Below are positions 40,882-49,879 of a stretch of 64,000 nucleotides of DNA, in pieces. The stretch is from the NCBI RefSeq assembly GCF_007830545.1, contig NZ_VLLF01000007.1:186001-250000 (forward strand). Direction: 5' to 3'. The notes beneath the pieces are model-generated. The model did not search any database and was not told where the DNA came from. It saw only the letters and a list, made by a program, of their open reading frames with translations. Numbering within the stretch: position 1 is the first letter of the stretch; each line of letters opens with the position of its first letter. The position numbers and the translations under genes are program-made. This DNA is from Roseibium hamelinense. GTDB lineage: Bacteria; Pseudomonadota; Alphaproteobacteria; Rhizobiales; Stappiaceae.

Positions 40882-40897
40882 ATTCTTATATTTGAAT
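40882..40897. promoter_or_regulatory. candidate SoxR operator upstream of the metallo-beta-lactamase pair
   Basis: ATTC-TTATATTT-GAAT, a perfect ATTC-N8-GAAT match, 19 bases before the minus-strand start at 40863. It ties these two genes to the soxX and soxB promoters. Confidence 0.55.
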
Positions 40898-41007
40898 ATG
40901 TATGAAGAGAATACCCGGCACAAGCTCTTAAATGGACAATTTTCATCACTCACAGACCGGAGCCAAACCCGACGGCGGTGTAGGCTCTTTGGGACGGTAT
41001 CAGGCCG

Positions 41008-41958
41008 TCAGCCCAGCACAAGGCGCGGGAAGTAAAACGACACGACCCAGTTTGGCGCGTCGACGATCTCCGAAATGCGCAGGTCGCCGCAGACCGAACA
41101 CAGCATGTAGGAATCTTCGGCCGACATCTGGGTCATGCCGGTCAAAAGGTCGATCATCGAACTGACGCTGTCGCCGGCGGCCTGCATCAAATCAGGACCA
41201 ACACCGGTTGTCACAGCATAGCCTTTGGCATCCAGATGGCGGGTGACGGGGCCTTCTGTGATGAAGCGCGGGGTCTTGGGCGCGGCGTTCTTGACCACTT
41301 CGACCGAAACAACAACATCCATTGCGCTTTCGATCGCTGTGCCGCAGACCTCACCATCGCCTTGTGCGGCGTGCGTGTCGCCGATTGAGAGCAGCGCGCC
41401 CGGCACTTCGACCGGAAGATAGAGCGTTGTTCCTGCGCACAGGTCGCGGATGTCCATGTTGCCGCCGACCCGGCGCGGGGGGATGACCGAGTGCCGGCCG
41501 GGAGCCGCGGGTGCAACGCCGATTGTCCCGATAAACGGTTTCAGCGGCACTCCCGCCTCGGAGGAGAACACGGCCGGCAGCTGCGCCGCCGTATCATAGG
41601 ACCACAACTTGAGCGCCGGGTCGGTGAACTGGTCCGCCAGCAGCCCGAAACCGGGTATGATGGCCGACCAGCCGAAACCGGAGGGGTTGAACTCCTCAAT
41701 CACGATCTTGAGGGCATCGCCGGGCCCGGCGTCTTCAATGAAGACCGGCCCTGTGACGGGATTTGCAAGGTCCGGGTTCATCCGGCCGACGTCTTCTGCC
41801 GTGCTTTCGGCGTTGAAGTGCCCTCCGGCTGCGTCCTTGCATTCAAACAGAAGCCTATCGCCGCTTTGTGCCGTGCGCACCGGCTCAATCGTCCGGTCCC
41901 AGCCCAGATGCGTCGAGTGCTTGTGGATCGTATGCGCAAGGTGCAGGTGCTGGCTCAT
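41008..41958 (-). CDS. acetamidase/formamidase family protein
   Basis: This 316-residue protein of the FmdA/AmdA family has HLGWDRTIEPVRTAQSGDRLLFECKDAAGG at the start, GPVFIEDAGPGDALKIVIEE near residue 73, and GGNMDIRDLCAGTTLYLPVEVPGALLSIGDTHAAQGDGEVCGTAIE near 165. These are the conserved blocks of the family. It hydrolyses short amides to ammonia and acid. It is the last gene of the minus-strand dpp-type operon and overlaps the GntR gene by 4 bases, so the imported solute is probably an amide or carbamoyl compound. Confidence 0.88.
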   Translation of the reverse strand: MSQHLHLAHTIHKHSTHLGWDRTIEPVRTAQSGDRLLFECKDAAGGHFNAESTAEDVGRMNPDLANPVTGPVFIEDAGPGDALKIVIEEFNPSGFGWSAIIPGFGLLADQFTDPALKLWSYDTAAQLPAVFSSEAGVPLKPFIGTIGVAPAAPGRHSVIPPRRVGGNMDIRDLCAGTTLYLPVEVPGALLSIGDTHAAQGDGEVCGTAIESAMDVVVSVEVVKNAAPKTPRFITEGPVTRHLDAKGYAVTTGVGPDLMQAAGDSVSSMIDLLTGMTQMSAEDSYMLCSVCGDLRISEIVDAPNWVVSFYFPRLVLG

Positions 41959-42755
41959 ATGGACACGTCCCCGGTTCTGGCCGTCGTTGGTTCTTCCGCG
42001 CTCCGGCCGCGCATGGCCGCGCGTTCGAGCATGAATTTCTCCGCCTCGATCATGTGGCCGCGCATGATCATCCGGCACAGTTCCGCGTCCCCCACCTTGA
42101 TCGCTCTGAGCAATCGAACCTGATAGTGCAGCCCGGTCTCCCGCAGCGACGGGTTTTTCTCCCAATAGATAGACCGGCAGACCGTCATGTCCCGAAGCAG
42201 GCTGAGGAGGAAGGAACAGGTGAACGCGAGAATGGGGTTCGGGCAATGGCGCGTCAGCTCTTCGTGGAAGTCGAGCTCGGCAAGGCGCTGGGCATACTCC
42301 TGTTCGGCCGTCTCCGGTTCGTCCTCGTAAAGCCGGATGCAAGACTGCAGCGACTGGAACGCCGTTTCGGTCAAATGGCCCGCAACTGAGGCCGCAAGCT
42401 CGGGCTCCAGCTGCTTGCGCAGGGTGTAAATGTCGGAAATGGAGGGCGGCTTGAACAGGAACAGGTTGTCGAGCAGGCGGATTGCCTCGCCCGGTTCAAC
42501 GGCAGCGACGAACACGCCGCCACCGGGGCCGCTGCGGCTGGTGATCAGCCCCTGGAATTCCAGCACCTTGAGCGCTTCTCGAAGCGTTCCCCGGGATACC
42601 TTGACCATCTCCGGTGCGAGCCAATCGTTGGGCAGGCGGTCGCCCGGCTTCAAGCCGGCTTCGACGATCTGTTCGCGGATCTTTCGCGCCAGCGCATCGG
42701 GCCTGCGCAGGCGTTTGCGGGTCTTGACGTCTGGTGAGCCGTCTGATGCAGTCAT
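41955..42755 (-). CDS. GntR-family regulator, FCD subfamily
   Basis: This protein has 266 residues with an N-terminal GntR winged helix (ALARKIREQIVEAGLKPGDRLPNDWLAPEMVKVSRGTLREALKVLEFQGLI) and an FCD ligand domain (LDFHEELTRHCPNPILAFTCSF, a late GHMIEAEKFML). It sits inside the dpp-type operon, with ATG/TGA overlaps on both sides, so it probably autoregulates the operon in response to the imported substrate. Confidence 0.88.
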   Translation of the reverse strand: MTASDGSPDVKTRKRLRRPDALARKIREQIVEAGLKPGDRLPNDWLAPEMVKVSRGTLREALKVLEFQGLITSRSGPGGGVFVAAVEPGEAIRLLDNLFLFKPPSISDIYTLRKQLEPELAASVAGHLTETAFQSLQSCIRLYEDEPETAEQEYAQRLAELDFHEELTRHCPNPILAFTCSFLLSLLRDMTVCRSIYWEKNPSLRETGLHYQVRLLRAIKVGDAELCRMIMRGHMIEAEKFMLERAAMRGRSAEEPTTARTGDVSI

Positions 42756-43798
42756 GTGGTGTCCGGTGCAACATTCGCTTTGACCGCTTCTGCCGGTGCG
42801 AGCGGATGATGGCAAGCTGCAAAATGAGCGTCGTCTGTCCCCTTTGCAGCATCGGGGGCCGGTTTTTCTGCAAGGCAAAGCGAGGTTGCCTGGCCGCATC
42901 TGGCCGCGAAGGCGCAGCCCTTCGGCGGATTATAGGGATCAGGCAACTCGGCGGCCGCGTCCTCCGACATCAGGTTGTGACGGCCGGGCGCCGGGGCCGA
43001 GCGCATCAACAGATCCGTGTAAGGATGGAGCGGCGCGCGGAAAACCTCACGGGCCGGGCCGACTTCCGCCAGACGGCCGAAATACATCACCGCCACCCGG
43101 TCGCTGACGCTCTCGACGACGGACAGGTCGTGGCTGATGAAGATGTAGGTCAGCCCGAACTGGGCCTTCAGGTCATCCAGAAGATTGAGAACCTGGGCCT
43201 GCACAGAGACATCCAGCGCCGAGACCGGTTCATCCAGAACAATCAGCTCCGGCTTGGCGGCAAGAGCGCGGGCAATGCCGATCCGCTGCGCCTGGCCGCC
43301 GGAAAACTCGTGCGGATAGCGCTCCAGAAACTCGGGCGAAAGGTTCACCGCCTGAAGCATGTCCGCCAGCCGCTTTTCCCGGCCGTCTGCGTCAAGGCGG
43401 GTCAGGTGCTTCAAGGGCGCTTCCAAAATGGAGCGGATGGTCTTGCGCGGATTGAGCGAGGCGACCGGATCCTGGAACACATACTGGACCTTGCTGGCCA
43501 GCGCCTTGCGGTCCTTCCGCGACAGGGCGCCAAGATCCTGGCCTTCAAAGGTGATCGTTCCAGCCGTTGGATGATCAAGGCCGGTCACCAGCCGGGCAAG
43601 GGTCGACTTGCCGCAACCGGATTCGCCGACAACGCCAAGGGTTTCGCCGCGCTTGACATCAAGACTGACGCCCTGAACGGCATGGACCGCGGGATTGTGC
43701 CCGCCGAACAGTTTCCGTTCGCCGCCGAACACCCGTTCGATATCCGTCATGGCCAGAAGCGGGGCCCCGCCGGTGCCTGGAGGGGACTGCTGGTTCAT
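42752..43798 (-). CDS. peptide-type ABC transporter ATPase (DppF/OppF-like)
   Basis: In 348 residues: Walker [13 protein letters not shown] signature [16 protein letters not shown], Walker [13 protein letters not shown], and the C-terminal oligopeptide-type extension with the four-Cys motif region ([24 protein letters not shown]) that can hold an iron-sulfur cluster in this subfamily. It pairs with the ATPase domain fused to the permease encoded by the preceding gene. The ATG overlaps the TGA of that gene. Confidence 0.9.
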   Translation of the reverse strand: MNQQSPPGTGGAPLLAMTDIERVFGGERKLFGGHNPAVHAVQGVSLDVKRGETLGVVGESGCGKSTLARLVTGLDHPTAGTITFEGQDLGALSRKDRKALASKVQYVFQDPVASLNPRKTIRSILEAPLKHLTRLDADGREKRLADMLQAVNLSPEFLERYPHEFSGGQAQRIGIARALAAKPELIVLDEPVSALDVSVQAQVLNLLDDLKAQFGLTYIFISHDLSVVESVSDRVAVMYFGRLAEVGPAREVFRAPLHPYTDLLMRSAPAPGRHNLMSEDAAAELPDPYNPPKGCAFAARCGQATSLCLAEKPAPDAAKGTDDAHFAACHHPLAPAEAVKANVAPDTT

Positions 43799-45732
43799 GC
43801 GTCTTCTCCCTTGCCGAGCGGAAACAGGCACCGCACGCCACTGTCCCCGGTGGTCATTTCAAGTTCAATTTCGCCCCGGCGGCACGCGGCCCGGGCGCGC
43901 GGGCATCTGGCGGCAAAGGCGCATCCGTCCGGCAGGTTGTTCACGACCGGCGGACGGCCCTCGATGGCATCGACCCGGCGTTCGGGCTGGCCCAGGACCG
44001 GCACACAGTCGATCAGCTTCGCGGTGTAGGGATGCCGCGGGTTGGACAACACGTCCTCGGTGGTTCCCGTCTCCACGATCTTGCCCGCATACATGACGGC
44101 GACCCGGTCGCATAACGCCGAGACGACCCCGAAATCGTGGGTGATGAACAGCACCGCGGTGTTCTTCTCGCGCCGCAGGCCGTTCATCAGGGTCAGCACC
44201 TGCGATTGAACGGTGACATCGAGCGCGGTGGTCGGCTCATCGGCAATCAGCACCTTCGCGTCATTCGCCAGCGCCATGGCAATGCAGACCCGCTGGCGCA
44301 TGCCGCCGGACAGTTCATGCGGATAGGCGGACAGGCGCTCTTTTGCATTCGGGATGCGGACCAGCGTCAGCAGCTCGACCGCCTTGTCCGTCAGCGCCTT
44401 TCCGGACAGTGGCTGGTGCGTGCTGATGGCTTCCTTGAGCTGGTCACCCACGGTGAACAGGGGATGGAGGGTCGACAGCGGATCCTGAAAGACATAGGCA
44501 ACGGTCCCGCCGCGCAGATCCTTAATGCGCCGGTTGCTGGCGGCAAACAGATCTTCGCCCTCCAGATAGGCCGCGCCGCCGGATATGCGGCCGGGCGGGG
44601 TTGGCACCAGCCCCATGATCGACATGGCGGTGACCGACTTGCCCGAGCCGCTTTCCCCGACAATGCCCAGGCATTCGCCCTGCTTCAGATGCAAATCGAC
44701 GCCGCCGACGGCCTTGTAGACCGATGAGCCTATCTGAAACTCCGTGCGCATGCCGCGCACGTCCAGAACACCGTCTTCGCTGGACGGTTGCGGCACGGAA
44801 GTGCAGTCGCGCTCGACCGCCGTGCGGGATACCGGACGGGTCAGCGACCCGGCTCTCAGGCGCGGATCGAGAATGTCGCGCACGCCGTCGCCGAACAGGT
44901 TGATGCTCATGACGAGCGCAAAGATCATCAGGCCCGGGATGATCGACACATGCGGGGCGGTGAAAAGGATCTTCCGTCCTTCGCCCAGCATCGAGCCGAG
45001 GTCGGCCTGCGGCGGCTGCGCACCAAGGCCCAGAAACGACAGCCCGGCCGTTTCCAGGATCATCCAGCCGATGGTGGTCGACATGGTGATCACGATCACC
45101 GGCAGCACGTTGGGCAGGATTTCGAGAAACAGGATCTGGACCGGGGATTTTCCCGACAATCTTGCCGCATCGACGAATTCGCGCCGGGACAGCCCCAGCG
45201 TGATCCCGCGGATGTTGCGGGCAAAGAACGGGATGTTGACCAGCGCAATGGCGTAGAGCGCGTTCAACAGCCCCGGGCCGAGCACGGCCACAATTGCGAG
45301 GGCGAGCAGGATGTAGGGAAAGGCCATGACCATGTCGATGCCGCGCATGATTACGGCATCGGTGCGCCCGCCCGCATACCCGGCCACAAGCCCGAGCAGC
45401 GAGCCGAAAAACGCGGCAATGGCGGTTGCCGACAGGCCGACGGCAAGAGAGACGCGCGTGCCCCAGATCAGCCGGGAGAGCAGATCCCGGCCCAGATGAT
45501 CCGTGCCCAGAAGATGCCCTTCGCTGAAGACCGGCAACAACCGGTTGGCCGGCGCGGTCACATCCGGATCGGGCAGGGGCAGGATCGGGGCGGCGAGGGC
45601 GATCAGGCAGATCGCCAGGAGAACGGCAAGGCCGGATGTTGCCAGCGTGTTGTTCAGCAACAGCGCGGCGGTGCCCGGCCGGTTGGAGTTCGGCGCCGGT
45701 TTTGCTGGTGCGGAAAGCGTTGTTTCGGCCAT
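43795..45732 (-). CDS. fused ABC transporter permease-ATPase (DppC-DppD-like)
   Basis: One uninterrupted 645-residue frame joins a DppC-type permease to a DppD-type ATPase. The permease covers about residues 1-300 ([45 protein letters not shown]) and ends DILDPRLR. The ATPase has [37 protein letters not shown] and the Cys-rich tail [14 protein letters not shown]. These domains are normally separate proteins in peptide importers, although such fusions are known. A linker of about 35 residues joins them. ATG at 45732 overlaps the stop of the upstream permease gene. Confidence 0.9.
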   Translation of the reverse strand: MAETTLSAPAKPAPNSNRPGTAALLLNNTLATSGLAVLLAICLIALAAPILPLPDPDVTAPANRLLPVFSEGHLLGTDHLGRDLLSRLIWGTRVSLAVGLSATAIAAFFGSLLGLVAGYAGGRTDAVIMRGIDMVMAFPYILLALAIVAVLGPGLLNALYAIALVNIPFFARNIRGITLGLSRREFVDAARLSGKSPVQILFLEILPNVLPVIVITMSTTIGWMILETAGLSFLGLGAQPPQADLGSMLGEGRKILFTAPHVSIIPGLMIFALVMSINLFGDGVRDILDPRLRAGSLTRPVSRTAVERDCTSVPQPSSEDGVLDVRGMRTEFQIGSSVYKAVGGVDLHLKQGECLGIVGESGSGKSVTAMSIMGLVPTPPGRISGGAAYLEGEDLFAASNRRIKDLRGGTVAYVFQDPLSTLHPLFTVGDQLKEAISTHQPLSGKALTDKAVELLTLVRIPNAKERLSAYPHELSGGMRQRVCIAMALANDAKVLIADEPTTALDVTVQSQVLTLMNGLRREKNTAVLFITHDFGVVSALCDRVAVMYAGKIVETGTTEDVLSNPRHPYTAKLIDCVPVLGQPERRVDAIEGRPPVVNNLPDGCAFAARCPRARAACRRGEIELEMTTGDSGVRCLFPLGKGEDA

Positions 45733-46676
45733 CAGCGCAACCTCGGATCCAGCAGGGTCTGCACGACGTCGGCCAGCAGATTGAACAGGACATAGGCTGC
45801 CGCGACCACCAGAACGCCGCCCTGAACCAGCAGGAGATCGCGGGTGGAGATGGCCTTCACCAGCATGGAGCCGATGCCGGGCCACTGGAACACGGTTTCG
45901 ATATAGACCGCGCCGCCGATCACGAAACCGGCCTGGATGCCGATCACCGGAATGATGCTGACAAGGGCGGACTTGAAGGCGTGCTTGTAAATCACCTTGC
46001 GTTCGCTCAGGCCCTTGGCGCGGGCCGTGCGGATATAGTCCTGGCGCAGAACCTCAAGCATGGCGGTCCGCGTCAGGCGCGCAATCACGCCGGTTGCGAC
46101 CACCGACAGCGTGAAGGCGGGCAGGGCAAGGTGATGGAGAAGGTCGGGCAGGTCGCCGCCGCCATAGATCGCATACATGCCCGAGACCGGGAAAAGCTTC
46201 AGATTGACCGCAAAGACGAGGATCAGCAGCAGGCCGAGCCAGAAGGACGGCGTTGAAATGCCGATCAGCACCAGAAGCGTGATGGCCTTGTCGGCCCAGC
46301 CATACTGGCGTACGGCAGAAATGATCCCGGCGATCAGCCCGAGGATCGAGCACAGCACGAGCGCGGTCCCGGCGAGGATCAGCGTGGCCGAAAACCGTTC
46401 CAGAACCTCGTCGAGAACGGGCCGGTTGAGCGTGTAGGAGCGCCCGAGATCGCCTTCAAACAGATTGCCGATCCAGATGAGGTATTGCTCGACCAAGGTC
46501 TTGTCGAGGCCGAGGTCCTTGTTGAGCTTGGCGACATTTTCCGGTGTGGCGTAAGAGCCCAGAATGGCGGTTGCCGGATCGCCGGGGATCATGGCCATGA
46601 TCAGGAAGACGATGATGGTCAGCCCGAACAGGACCGGGATGGCAGCCAGAAGACGTTTGGCAATATAGCCGGCCAA
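45732..46676 (-). CDS. peptide-type ABC transporter permease (DppB-like)
   Basis: This inner-membrane permease has six helices and the family features YIAKRLLAAIPVLFGLTIIVFLIMAMIPGDPA at the start, LIWIGNLFEGDLGRSYTLNRPV near residue 75 and the EAA-type loop VLRQDYIRTARAKGLSERKVIYKHAFK. The TTG at 46676 has GGGGGAGAG immediately upstream and yields 314 residues. An ATG at 46691 adds five residues but then uses that ribosome binding site as coding sequence. It follows the binding-protein gene. Confidence 0.88.
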   Translation of the reverse strand: MAGYIAKRLLAAIPVLFGLTIIVFLIMAMIPGDPATAILGSYATPENVAKLNKDLGLDKTLVEQYLIWIGNLFEGDLGRSYTLNRPVLDEVLERFSATLILAGTALVLCSILGLIAGIISAVRQYGWADKAITLLVLIGISTPSFWLGLLLILVFAVNLKLFPVSGMYAIYGGGDLPDLLHHLALPAFTLSVVATGVIARLTRTAMLEVLRQDYIRTARAKGLSERKVIYKHAFKSALVSIIPVIGIQAGFVIGGAVYIETVFQWPGIGSMLVKAISTRDLLLVQGGVLVVAAAYVLFNLLADVVQTLLDPRLR

Positions 46677-46773
46677 TGCACTCTCCCCCATTGGCACGAA
46701 TGAAAAGCATGTGTGCTGCAACTGCACGCAAACGGCCCCGGCAACACCGCGATGGCGCCGCCGGGGGCTGTCG

Positions 46774-48333
46774 TCACATCGGTTTCTTCACATCCTGAAG
46801 CATCAGGAAGAAGGACGGCTGAAGCTTGAAGTCTTCAACGGAGGCCTTGGTCACCGCGTTCTGTTTCCAGTTCGCGACAAAGACCCAGGGCGCATCGTCC
46901 TGCACGATCTCCTGCATTTCCTTGTAGAGCGCGGCGCGCTCGGATTGATCGGTCACCTGACGGGCCTTTTCCAGAAGTTCGTCGACCTTCGGGTTGGAGT
47001 AGTAGCCCGAGTTGAAGCCGCCGTTTTCCGGCATGGCTTCGGTGCGCAGAGCCAGGAAGGGCAGGGTGTCGGGATCGTTGGTCATCCACGCCATCTCGGC
47101 CATGGCTGCCTGACCCTCCAGACCCGGATTGACCTTGCCCAGGAAGGTGTTCCACTCGTAGGTCTCGATCTTCACGTTCATGCCGACCGCTTCCAGATCG
47201 GCCTGGATCGCCGTTCCCATGGCAACCGGATCGAGCATTCCGGACCCGCCTTCGGTGACGAAGAAGGTGATTTCCTCACCCACGTAGCCGGCTTCAGCGA
47301 GCAATGCCTTGGCCTTTTCCGGATCATACGGATAAGGCTCCAGCGTCTCGTTGTAGGCCCAGGCGAATGCGGGCGGGGTCGGGCCTGCGGCAACTTCCGC
47401 CGTGCCCTGCAGGATGTTGTCGACCAGGGCCGTCTTGTTGATCGCGTAGTTGGCGGCCTGACGGGCGGCCTTGCTGTCGAATGGCGCTTCCCGGGTGTTC
47501 AGGATCAGGAACCAGACATGAGGTCCTGCCTGTTCCAGAACCGAGAAATTTTCGTCCTGCTTGAATTGCTGCAGGCTGTCGGGCGGCACCTCGACCATCA
47601 CGTCCAGACCGCCGGACAGCATTTCGGCAATCCGCGTGTTGGCATCGGTGATCGGGCGGTAGATAACGGCTTCCAGATCCGGCGCGCCGTCCCAATAGGC
47701 CTCGTTTTTCACGGCGACCATTTTGGCATTGGCGTCCCATTCGGCGAACTTGTAGGCGCCCGTGCCGGACGGGTTGCGGCCAAAGTCGGCGCCGTGCTGC
47801 CTGACGGCCTCCGGCGACACGATCAGGCCGGTCGGATAGGCAAGATTGGACAGGAACGGCGCATAGGGCGCGCTCAGCTTGAAGGTCACGGTCATGGGGT
47901 CTTCGGCGATGACCTCTTCGACGGTCGAGAAGAAGAACGCCAGCGGAAACGGCCCGGTGTCGTGATAGGGGTGGTCTTCCTTCAGCATCCGGTCGAAATT
48001 GAACTTCACCGCTGCGGCATTGAAGTCGGACCCGTCATGGAACTTGACGCCTTCCCGGAGTTTGAATGTGTAGGTCTTTCCGTCGCCGGAAATCGTCCAG
48101 CTTTCCGCCAGGGACGGCTCGACCTCCAGCGTGCCGTCCTTGTAGCGGACCAGACCGTCATAAAGGTTCAAGAGAATGCGGAAGTCGTTCACGGCGGTGA
48201 CCGCATGCGGATCCAGCGACTTGGGTTCCGCGATCTGCCCGACAACCAGCACATTGGGCGGTGTCTGCGCATGCACCGGGGGCGCAAACGCCACAAAGGC
48301 CGAGGCAAGCGCCGTGGCCAGAAGCTTCTTCAT
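46774..48333 (-). CDS. ABC transporter solute-binding protein, family 5 (DppA/OppA-like)
   Basis: This 519-residue periplasmic binding protein has a signal peptide (MKKLLATALASAFVAFAPPVHAQ) and family-5 signature blocks: EPKSLDPHAVTAVNDFRILLNLYDGLVRYKDGTLEVEPSLAESW near residue 36 and YTFKLREGVKFHDGSDFNA near 92. It is first in the minus-strand operon and sets the substrate range. The accompanying formamidase and M20 amidohydrolase hint at a carbamoyl- or amide-containing solute rather than ordinary peptides. Confidence 0.9.
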   Translation of the reverse strand: MKKLLATALASAFVAFAPPVHAQTPPNVLVVGQIAEPKSLDPHAVTAVNDFRILLNLYDGLVRYKDGTLEVEPSLAESWTISGDGKTYTFKLREGVKFHDGSDFNAAAVKFNFDRMLKEDHPYHDTGPFPLAFFFSTVEEVIAEDPMTVTFKLSAPYAPFLSNLAYPTGLIVSPEAVRQHGADFGRNPSGTGAYKFAEWDANAKMVAVKNEAYWDGAPDLEAVIYRPITDANTRIAEMLSGGLDVMVEVPPDSLQQFKQDENFSVLEQAGPHVWFLILNTREAPFDSKAARQAANYAINKTALVDNILQGTAEVAAGPTPPAFAWAYNETLEPYPYDPEKAKALLAEAGYVGEEITFFVTEGGSGMLDPVAMGTAIQADLEAVGMNVKIETYEWNTFLGKVNPGLEGQAAMAEMAWMTNDPDTLPFLALRTEAMPENGGFNSGYYSNPKVDELLEKARQVTDQSERAALYKEMQEIVQDDAPWVFVANWKQNAVTKASVEDFKLQPSFFLMLQDVKKPM

Positions 48334-48358
48334 GATTATTCCCCTCGTTTTGGCTTTG

Positions 48359-48399
48359 AATAATTAATCATGTTTAATTGCGTCGTCGCAATAATTATT
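48359..48399. promoter_or_regulatory. nested inverted repeat between divergent dpp-type operon and M20 hydrolase
   Basis: AATAATTA (48359-48366) pairs with TAATTATT (48392-48399), and inside it ATTGCG-TCGT-CGCAAT (48377-48392) is a near-perfect palindrome. It lies 26 bases before the binding-protein start and about 80 before the hydrolase start, so one regulator could control both. The GntR protein of the operon is the natural candidate. Confidence 0.5.
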
Positions 48400-48476
48400 T
48401 CATATTGATTTCAACTCTGGCGATTGCTCTTGGCAGGCTTGCTATTCCAAACGTCTGAATCTTTGAAGGAAATTCC

Positions 48477-49718
48477 ATGAGCCTGGCGCCGGCGAAAATC
48501 GATCTGGATCGTCTCAGGGCCCTGCTTGCCGGGGTCAACGCCTTCGGGGCCAATCCGGTGACGGGCGGGTTCAACCGGCCGGGGTTCTCCGATGCGCACA
48601 TGGCCTGCATTTCCTGGTTTGAAGACCAGATGCGCGCAGACGGCCTGGCGACACGCCGGGACGGGGCGGCCAACCTGTTCGGCCGCCTGGGCGATCCGGA
48701 CGGTCCTGCCATCCTGATCGGCTCGCATCTGGATACGGTGATCGAAGGCGGTGCGTTCGACGGCGCGTTGGGCGCGTGTGTCGCGCTGGAATGCGTGCGC
48801 GCGATCAAGGAGGCGGGGCTGACGCTCAAGGTCCCGATTGAAGTGGCCGCAACCTCGGAGGAAGAGGGTCGGTTTGGCGGCATGTTGGGCTCGCAAACAA
48901 TCACCGGCCAGGTCAGCCCCGGCTGGCTGGAGACCGCAGCCGATGCCGGAGGTTTCTTGCTGACAGACGCCATGACTGCGCAAGGTTTGGACCCGCAAGC
49001 CATTTTCACATCCGCCCGCCCGCCCGGCAGCGTGAAAGCCTTTCTTGAGCTTCACATCGAACAGGGTCCTGTTCTGGAGGCGGAGGGGATCGCGATCGGT
49101 GTCGCGGACCGGGTGTCGGGCGTGTGCTCTCTGGAATGCGTCCTCTTCGGCGCTGCCAACCATTCGGGCACGACGCCGATGGACATGAGGGCCGATGCGT
49201 TTGCCGGTCTGGCGGAGGTGAGCGCGGCTATTCCCGACCTTGTTCGTGACCACGGGACGGACCAGAGCCGGATCACCATCGGCCGGGTCGACCTGACGCC
49301 AAACCATCCGCATACCATCCCCGGAATGGCCGCATTCACGGTCATATTGCGGGATGTCGATGAAGCGGTGATGCGGGCGCTGAAGCGGGAACTGAGCAAA
49401 GTCATCCGGCGCAAAGCGGACAAGAATGGGCTGACGCACAGGATTTTTGAACGCAGCTGGCTGCCGCCGGCCGCCCTCGACGTCCCTCTAGCGGACCATG
49501 CCCTGCGGATCGCCGGGGCGCTCGGGGTTCCGGCCAAACGCATGCCGTCCGGTGCGGGCCATGATGCCCAGACCATGCAGGCCCTGTGCCCGTCGCTGCT
49601 TGTGTTCGTTCCAAGCCGGAACGGGATCAGCCACGCGCCCGAAGAACACAGCAACTGGGCCGATATCGAAAAAGGCGCCAACCTGATGCTTCAGCTCCTG
49701 ACCGATCTTACCACCTGA
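48477..49718 (+). CDS. M20-family amidohydrolase (allantoate / N-carbamoyl-amino-acid hydrolase type)
   Basis: The di-zinc site of the hydantoinase/carbamoylase family is visible in this 413-residue protein: GSHLDTVIEGGAFDGALG near residue 81 and ATSEEEGRFGGMLGSQ near 122. Substrate residues lie in LELHIEQGPVLEAEGI and MPSGAGHDAQTM, and a C-terminal FVPSRNGISHAPEEHSNW is present. It removes a carbamoyl or ureido group to give ammonia and CO2. It is divergent from the dpp-type importer and formamidase genes, together suggesting uptake and breakdown of a ureido or carbamoyl compound. Confidence 0.88.
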   Translation: MSLAPAKIDLDRLRALLAGVNAFGANPVTGGFNRPGFSDAHMACISWFEDQMRADGLATRRDGAANLFGRLGDPDGPAILIGSHLDTVIEGGAFDGALGACVALECVRAIKEAGLTLKVPIEVAATSEEEGRFGGMLGSQTITGQVSPGWLETAADAGGFLLTDAMTAQGLDPQAIFTSARPPGSVKAFLELHIEQGPVLEAEGIAIGVADRVSGVCSLECVLFGAANHSGTTPMDMRADAFAGLAEVSAAIPDLVRDHGTDQSRITIGRVDLTPNHPHTIPGMAAFTVILRDVDEAVMRALKRELSKVIRRKADKNGLTHRIFERSWLPPAALDVPLADHALRIAGALGVPAKRMPSGAGHDAQTMQALCPSLLVFVPSRNGISHAPEEHSNWADIEKGANLMLQLLTDLTT

Positions 49719-49879
49719 AGGGCCGGGCCGTTGGTCGACAAACGCTCTGTGCACCGAAACAGCGCTTTGGTGCCCACAGTTCCGAGGTGCACACACCCCT
49801 CCATAAGATCTGACTGGTTTCGGCTATGCCAGGGTAGGCAGGTGGTGCAAGCTCATAAGGGCGGGTGCGAAACGACGCG

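Noticed and set aside
46711-48363. Long plus-strand open frame (550 codons) opposite the dpp-type binding-protein gene
   Set aside because: It is the antisense shadow of a clear family-5 binding protein in GC-rich DNA, with His/Arg-rich low-sense content and no recognisable domain.
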